From Murimonas intestini (lineage in GTDB: Bacteria > Bacillota > Clostridia > Lachnospirales > Lachnospiraceae): 64,000 nucleotides of DNA. The notes under the pieces were generated by a model that did not search any database, had not been told where the DNA came from, and saw nothing but the letters and a program-made list of their open reading frames with translations. The stretch is taken from assembly GCF_024622195.1 (NCBI RefSeq), contig NZ_JANKBI010000003.1, positions 186,001-250,000 of the forward strand. Direction: 5' to 3'. Both the position numbers and the translations under genes were made by a program. Positions 58,782-64,000 of this stretch are shown here, piece by piece (positions within the stretch are counted from its first letter, which is position 1; the number at the start of each line of letters is the position of its first letter).

Positions 58782-60310
58782 TACCCTCTTCTAAGAACAA
58801 ATACTTTTCTCATTATCTTAATGATGATGCCCTTTTCATACGCATTCATAGCAAATAGCCACATCGAAATCATATAAGTAAATACATACAGCAAACCATA
58901 TACTGCTAATAAAGATAACGATGTACCAACTAAATTGAATTTAATGATAATAAAGCCCAAGCAAATAGGCAGTAATAATCCTTTTGCTATATGGAACATT
59001 TCAATATAGTATTGTTTCATATTTAGTTTTGCAACTTTGTAATAATATATGCTTTGAACTAAGATACAGATTATACACTCACATAAAAATGTCCCAAATG
59101 CGCTACCAATCGCGCCGAAATGCATTGCTAACGGTATGCTCACTAAAAAATTACATAGGCAAACTACTATGTTTATAAGTATCTGTACCTTGTGAATATT
59201 CTTAGCTCTTACAATGTCTTGACCTAGCCCCATCGTTAAAGAAACAGTTACTGGTAACATAATGAGTAATCCAACATAATACGAATCATCATATCCTGCT
59301 CCTGCCCATTTGTATATAAATGCCTTTCCAAAAAAACAATATCCTGACATTATTAAGAACACTAAAATAGCAAATAATCTCGATGTTTTAACAAATAGTT
59401 CTGATAATTCTTTTAGTTTATTTAGCGAAACCAACCTATTAATTTCAGCTATAAAAACACTCGACATTGCAGATGCAATCATTATATAGTAGGTATTCAA
59501 AGTACTTCCTACCGAGTAGATTGAAATCTCAGACGTTCCATTAGTCCACGCTAAGATAAACTTGTCTACCTGCCAATTTAATTGATCCATCACCGATTGG
59601 ATAACAATAGCACAAGCAAAAATCAAAATACTTTTCAGCAGGACTTTATCTATTCTTTCAAAAGAAAATTTAACTTTCAGAACTTTGATACAATACGCAG
59701 CATTAAATAAGGTAATTAATATTGTTAATGCCAGCTTAATATTGAAAATTAATATGGAACCATGTCCTCTAAGCAATAGCGGAATAGTAATTAATGGTGC
59801 CATTACAATTTGAAATAAATTGACTAACTTTCCAAATATAAATCGTTCATTCGCTATGATTAACGAACTGAAAATACAATTAATTACAGTCGCGCATGTG
59901 GTAAATGCTAATATAACAAATAATGTTTTAGCAAGTTCATACTCTGAAGTACTAATTTTATTTCCTAAAAGGGCCTCTGCATTAGATCCAATCAGGAGGC
60001 CAACCACTAAACTCACAACTGATAAGACCACAAAAACTCTAAAAAATAGACCATTTAATTTGGGAATCCTATCTTTGTCCTTAATTTTAGTCTGTACGTA
60101 AAACCTCACAAAGGCAGCATTTAAACCGGCATTAAAGATTATTAAGTAACCAGAGAATGATATACACAACGAGTAAATTCCATATTCACTCTGGCCTAAA
60201 CTTCTCAAAATTATAGGAGTATAGACTACCCCCGATAAACACTGCACTATTACAGTTAAATAGGATACTACCACGCCCAATGATAGTTGTTTTTTTCTAT
60301 TCACTTCCAT
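58781..60310 (-). CDS. Repeat-unit flippase (second Wzx-like)
   Basis: 509 residues with about 14 membrane helices. GVVVSYLTVIVQCLSGVVYTPIILRSLGQSEYGIYSL is the family entry. Unlike the plus-strand flippase, it carries an IGSAFGTFLCEC segment and shows little likeness outside topology. Presence of a second Wzx means that the locus encodes two export routes. It is coupled to the fusion protein by a one-base overlap and follows the pyruvyltransferase by 21 bases. Confidence 0.87.
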   Translation of the reverse strand: MEVNRKKQLSLGVVVSYLTVIVQCLSGVVYTPIILRSLGQSEYGIYSLCISFSGYLIIFNAGLNAAFVRFYVQTKIKDKDRIPKLNGLFFRVFVVLSVVSLVVGLLIGSNAEALLGNKISTSEYELAKTLFVILAFTTCATVINCIFSSLIIANERFIFGKLVNLFQIVMAPLITIPLLLRGHGSILIFNIKLALTILITLFNAAYCIKVLKVKFSFERIDKVLLKSILIFACAIVIQSVMDQLNWQVDKFILAWTNGTSEISIYSVGSTLNTYYIMIASAMSSVFIAEINRLVSLNKLKELSELFVKTSRLFAILVFLIMSGYCFFGKAFIYKWAGAGYDDSYYVGLLIMLPVTVSLTMGLGQDIVRAKNIHKVQILINIVVCLCNFLVSIPLAMHFGAIGSAFGTFLCECIICILVQSIYYYKVAKLNMKQYYIEMFHIAKGLLLPICLGFIIIKFNLVGTSLSLLAVYGLLYVFTYMISMWLFAMNAYEKGIIIKIMRKVFVLRRG

Positions 60311-60331
60311 ATCAAACTGTTTTATCTCCTA

Positions 60332-61561
60332 TTATTTTATATTTTTTTTCAACCACTCTTTTGACTCCTCTATCATGCATGAAAGTTTTGTTAGACTACG
60401 ACTATAGTCGATTTCATTTAATGACTCTAAATACTCAATTGTAACTTTCTCCTTTGTGTCGCAAAAACGTTCCTGGGTTTCAAATAAATCCAACAGACTA
60501 ATTAAGCGAGAATTCATACTAATCCTAACAGTACGGTCAAACACATAATAATTCTTTTTAAAAATACCGGAAAATGCCGCAGTATGAAAGCTATCAGTAA
60601 ATATTGCTTCCGAATATGATATCAACGAAAGAAAATCTTCTACTCCTACGTCAAAAAGTTTTTCCTCATTCTCATGGTTCAATAAATCATAGAAGGGAAA
60701 TTCGTTTGTCAAGTAAGGCATATAGAGAATCTTTAATCCATGTCGCTTAGCATATTCCTGAGCCAATTTACGAGGCTTAACCTCATCTCCCAAAAAATAA
60801 CAAAATATATATTTCTCTTTAACTTGACGAGGTGAGCAAATTTTCTCCCATTCCTCTTGCTGAAGAAGAAATACTGGATCGACAACCCATTTTATATCCT
60901 TGCCGTATACTTCTCTGATAAGAGCAACATCCGTGTATTCTCTAACAGATACTGAGTCAAAGTCGACTAGTGCTTTCTTGAAGAAGGCCTTTTCTTTAAT
61001 ATCTAATTCTTTTTTTGAAACAGAAGCAGCATACGATAGTTTTGTTTTGCATTCTGGTACAAATGTTAAAAAGTATGGTTTTTTTTCAAGGGTTCTCCAC
61101 ACTTGATCGCTTCCTGTTATAAATGTAGTAAAGCTCTCAAGTTCAGATGACGATTTGGATGTAATACTAGATTTGTAATCATGCAGTTGTGCGTCATTAT
61201 AAACGCCACTTGTATGAGGTGTGTTTTCCTCTCCAAACGCTATTACCTTTCGCTTTCTAGCATCAATCATTCTAAATTTATCTTGTTTAAAAGTGTTTTT
61301 TATAACTTTCCTAATTGTATTGGTAACTTTGTGATTATCTTTCACTCTTGAATATATTAATAGCAGCTTATTTATGATACCATTAGTTGCTTTTAATTTA
61401 CTCCTGAAGGATGTACTTGGGCGTGAATAACATATTTGAAATGCTGGAGCTATATTGTCCGTGATGTATCTAGCTAATGCATATGCCTGTAAATTGCCAC
61501 CATAGTTGGTACTTTTATAGTATTCAGTAATTACTGCAACTTTGCTTTTATCATCAGTCAT
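60332..61561 (-). CDS. Polysaccharide pyruvyltransferase-family protein
   Basis: 409 residues. VAVITEYYKSTNYGGNLQAYALARYI at the start, FITGSDQVWR, SYAASVSKKEL, SVREYTDVALI and FTDSFHTAAFSGIF are the family signatures. It would add a pyruvate ketal from phosphoenolpyruvate to a sugar, giving a negative charge. ATG 61561 follows GGAGGGAGGAAGAG; the earlier frame opening at 61594 overlaps the upstream gene. It is second after the polymerase. Confidence 0.9.
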   Translation of the reverse strand: MTDDKSKVAVITEYYKSTNYGGNLQAYALARYITDNIAPAFQICYSRPSTSFRSKLKATNGIINKLLLIYSRVKDNHKVTNTIRKVIKNTFKQDKFRMIDARKRKVIAFGEENTPHTSGVYNDAQLHDYKSSITSKSSSELESFTTFITGSDQVWRTLEKKPYFLTFVPECKTKLSYAASVSKKELDIKEKAFFKKALVDFDSVSVREYTDVALIREVYGKDIKWVVDPVFLLQQEEWEKICSPRQVKEKYIFCYFLGDEVKPRKLAQEYAKRHGLKILYMPYLTNEFPFYDLLNHENEEKLFDVGVEDFLSLISYSEAIFTDSFHTAAFSGIFKKNYYVFDRTVRISMNSRLISLLDLFETQERFCDTKEKVTIEYLESLNEIDYSRSLTKLSCMIEESKEWLKKNIK

Positions 61562-61590
61562 ACTCTTCCTCCCTCCAGCAGACAACATTT

Positions 61591-62859
61591 TCAAGTTTCT
61601 TTCGTTATTTTTGTATCTACAGTCATTTTTGCGGTAGCAATGATCAGCATTAATAAAAAAGTAATTCTAGCATTATTAAATAAAGCAGTATAGTTTGATA
61701 AAAAAATCACCAATCCAACTAATACTAAATAGACCGCGAATCGATTCTTATGATCAGAAAAAATAATCTTATAACATCCATATGAGTAGCCGATTACGTA
61801 TACTAAATAAAACCATAATCCGCTCAAAAGTATATACGAGCCCATACTACTAATACCAAAATGAGCAAATCCAAATACATCACTTTCAACCCATTTTGCA
61901 GCACCAATACCTAAGCCAAACAACCACGTTGATTTTTTATGAATTGCGTAGTCTACAATAGCCAAACGCTCATTACTTCCATACGCCCCTATTGATTTAT
62001 AACTAAAACCTCTAACCAACCTTTTTTGTACAGTATCCTCTATAAACTCTCTTAATGTAGGTATACTGAATGCAACCAAAATAATAAGAATAAACAGTAC
62101 TAAATATTTTATGATATGTAGAATTTTGCTCCGGTAATCTGGCTCTTTAAAAAATACAGTTAGAGCGTAAAATACCGCAAAAACCACTAATTCAATATAG
62201 TAACCCACGTTGTCGTTATATTGTGACATTATTACCATAACCCCCTGCGAAGCCAAGGTGTAAAAGATAAAAAATTTTTTTTTCGTCTCATTCTTCATTC
62301 GTGAATATGCGTAAAACAAGTTAAGTGAAAGAACGAAAATAGAATATAGAGCTAATACATTTGTTGCATTAAATCCAAACAATCCAGCGCACTGGTCAGG
62401 ATAGTATCCATTCTCTGCTAGCCAAGATGCCTTTATAAATTGTCCAGTTCCTTTCTCTTGAACATATAAAACCAACAGATTTAATATGTAGAAGACATTA
62501 AATAGCTTAATTCTTCCCTCTATTCTTGTCCGAATTGCCTCTTGGTCATTTGATACTAATAGCACCATGATTACTAAGGTTGAAATCGAATATAGAGAAG
62601 ACCTCAAGTTACTAGAAATGATTGAAAAATCCAACACTTGTACTGAACTGATAATAAAAAGACTTATGCCCAGAAATAATATTACAAAAGTTGGCAAATC
62701 CAGTTTTCTTAGTGAACTATTGGCAATTATCAAAACTGCTGCACCTATTAATATTAGCATATGCCAAATACTATAGTGCTCTACAACTCCCGAAAAGAAT
62801 AGGAATACCATTAAGAAATCAAATATCCATTTGTTTATATCTTTATTACTTACAATCAT
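61591..62859 (-). CDS. Polysaccharide polymerase (second Wzy-like)
   Basis: 422 residues with 10-12 membrane helices and an extracytoplasmic loop (LREFIEDTVQKRLVRGFSYKSIGAYGSNERLAIVDYAIH) before a GLGIGAAKWVES segment, the O-antigen polymerase/ligase layout. It differs from the plus-strand Wzy. The start overlaps the upstream glycosyltransferase stop in ATGA, so translation is coupled. Confidence 0.8.
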   Translation of the reverse strand: MIVSNKDINKWIFDFLMVFLFFSGVVEHYSIWHMLILIGAAVLIIANSSLRKLDLPTFVILFLGISLFIISSVQVLDFSIISSNLRSSLYSISTLVIMVLLVSNDQEAIRTRIEGRIKLFNVFYILNLLVLYVQEKGTGQFIKASWLAENGYYPDQCAGLFGFNATNVLALYSIFVLSLNLFYAYSRMKNETKKKFFIFYTLASQGVMVIMSQYNDNVGYYIELVVFAVFYALTVFFKEPDYRSKILHIIKYLVLFILIILVAFSIPTLREFIEDTVQKRLVRGFSYKSIGAYGSNERLAIVDYAIHKKSTWLFGLGIGAAKWVESDVFGFAHFGISSMGSYILLSGLWFYLVYVIGYSYGCYKIIFSDHKNRFAVYLVLVGLVIFLSNYTALFNNARITFLLMLIIATAKMTVDTKITKET

Positions 62860-64000
62860 CGAATTTTAGCACCTATTTCCTTATAAAATGAAAGAAGTTC
62901 TTCGGATGAGGATTCTATATCATATCCATTCTTTTTCGCGTTTCTCCAGCCATCTTCTCTCTTGAAATTTCGAGGTACAGTATTAATTACATTAATCCAA
63001 TTTTCAATGGATGAATTTAAACTAACGCTATAATAGTAATCCGATATTCTTGCTTCAGCAGGTACAGCATTGGATGCAATGACTGGAAGACCTGTTGCCT
63101 GAGCTTCAATTGCAACGATCCCCAATCCTTCATATACGGTAGGGAAAATAAAATAATCCATGCCCATCAAAAATCTAGGCACATCATTCTGTTCCCCGAA
63201 TAGCGTAACAGAGCTTTCCAAATGCTCAGCCTGAATCTTTGACTCTAATTTAGCCCGCATCGGTCCTTCCCCAACAATCCAAAGTTTTATCTTCTGATTT
63301 GACTGATGTAACTTTTTGAATAAGTCTAGCAAAAACAAAAGGTTCTTCGATTCAGCTAAACGTCCTACTGTACCATAAACAATACACGAAGGCGAAACCT
63401 GTTGCTGACTTCTAATCGAGTCTCTTATACTCACATCAAATCGATATGGGATAGTATCTATAGCATTTTTAATTACTCTAAATTTTATATTTTGAATTCC
63501 TCGCTTACCAAATAATGCCTCGCCGGCATTCATTGAGCATGCAAACAGATAGTCATTATTTTTGCATATAATAGTTTGGCAGTGATGAGTGTATAAATTT
63601 TTAATTAATTTTTTGATTCTTGATTTGAAAGTCTCCTTGGCCTGTCTCGGTGTAGCACTGTGAGAATGTGCAATCCTTATACTGCTACACTTCATGTACT
63701 TAGCAAGATAGGTCTGCAGAAGAACATTCGACGTGTTAATATGAACAACATCATACTCATTTTCTTGAAGATAGCCATTGACACCTTCAACCATTTTTTT
63801 ATAATTGCTTATTTTGTTCCCACCAACATTCAGCGCATGAAGTGCTATTAATTTTGATTCAGAAAAAATAGGATCTGCTTCATATTTTTCAAATGTATTA
63901 TTACAGCACATAAGGAAGTCAAATGTGATGTAGTCTCTATTAATATTTTTATAGTATTGCAGTAGGAAGCTTTCTACTCCTCCAAAAGTCTCCATCCCGT
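62856..64000 (-). CDS. Family 4 glycosyltransferase (5' end probably outside window)
   Basis: At least 381 residues remain. METFGGVESFLLQYYKNINRDYITFDFL resembles the usual second strand-helix of GT4 enzymes, where some 10 residues come before it, and the frame is open to base 64000. So the gene probably starts beyond the edge, though ATG 63995 is possible. VHINTSNVLLQTYLAKYM, CIVYGTVGRLAESKNLLFLLDLF, WIVGEGPMRAKL and FPTVYEGLGIVAIEAQATGLPV give a GT-B fold with the E-x7-E donor site. It is the first gene of the minus-strand block seen. Confidence 0.88.
   Translation of the reverse strand, partial: GMETFGGVESFLLQYYKNINRDYITFDFLMCCNNTFEKYEADPIFSESKLIALHALNVGGNKISNYKKMVEGVNGYLQENEYDVVHINTSNVLLQTYLAKYMKCSSIRIAHSHSATPRQAKETFKSRIKKLIKNLYTHHCQTIICKNNDYLFACSMNAGEALFGKRGIQNIKFRVIKNAIDTIPYRFDVSIRDSIRSQQQVSPSCIVYGTVGRLAESKNLLFLLDLFKKLHQSNQKIKLWIVGEGPMRAKLESKIQAEHLESSVTLFGEQNDVPRFLMGMDYFIFPTVYEGLGIVAIEAQATGLPVIASNAVPAEARISDYYYSVSLNSSIENWINVINTVPRNFKREDGWRNAKKNGYDIESSSEELLSFYKEIGAKIR

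Overview
The window looks like chromosome of a low- to mid-GC gut Firmicute of the Lachnospiraceae type (Blautia/Dorea/Ruminococcus-like). This is inferred from strong AGGAGG ribosome sites, canonical sigma-A promoters, a pectin-type ABC sugar locus, a choline-binding-repeat secreted peptidase, a CsoR/CopA/CopZ copper unit and Wzx/Wzy capsule genes. No 16S rRNA is present, so the genus is not fixed.

Layout. 1-5.4 kb: pectin/rhamnogalacturonan-type utilisation (end of a glycoside hydrolase, a GH28 enzyme, a LacI-like operator, two ABC permeases, a lipoprotein binding protein). 5.4-7.3 kb: an anchored alpha/beta hydrolase and an AraC/GyrI-like regulator. 7.3-10.3 kb: copper efflux unit copA-csoR-copZ behind a near-perfect promoter with a CsoR operator. 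10.8-16.1 kb (minus strand): response regulator, histidine kinase, VTC-type polyphosphate polymerase, DUF4956 membrane protein, CotH-family kinase-like protein; a set of 11-bp-phased TGTGAA boxes lies between the two-component genes and the effector genes. 16.2-27.7 kb: housekeeping and accessory genes (RNA m5U methyltransferase, GPH transporter, M20 peptidase, a large M6 metallopeptidase with choline-binding repeats, metallophosphoesterase, MBL hydrolase, a DUF4317-like protein). 27.8 kb: tRNA-Glu(CUC). 28-31.8 kb: orphan membrane or secreted proteins and a MATE exporter. 32.2-36.4 kb: a type II topoisomerase pair of topoisomerase IV type.

36.6-64 kb is a capsule/exopolysaccharide region. 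It opens with a CpsB-type phosphatase, then a tyrosine recombinase flanked by 14-bp direct repeats, then CpsC/Wzz, CpsD kinase, a DUF5011-like membrane protein and the initiating sugar-phosphate transferase. Base composition then becomes clearly more AT-rich, and a plus-strand block follows: UDP-sugar dehydrogenase, PssD, a PssE-GT4 fusion, GT2, GT4, Wzy and Wzx. It runs into decayed acyltransferase genes. From the other side a convergent minus-strand block has a second GT4, Wzy, pyruvyltransferase, Wzx, an SGNH-aldo/keto reductase fusion, a hexapeptide acyltransferase, an Fe-S F420-hydrogenase-beta-like protein, FkbH, an acyl carrier protein and an acpS broken by a single stop codon. The two blocks appear to be separate polysaccharide gene sets joined in one locus.

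Most unusual items: the acpS nonsense codon that replaces the catalytic glutamate next to intact FkbH/ACP genes; the VTC/DUF4956/CotH unit with its own two-component system and phased boxes; the capsule-embedded recombinase with direct repeats; two protein fusions; and a dispersed repeat found at three intergenic places.
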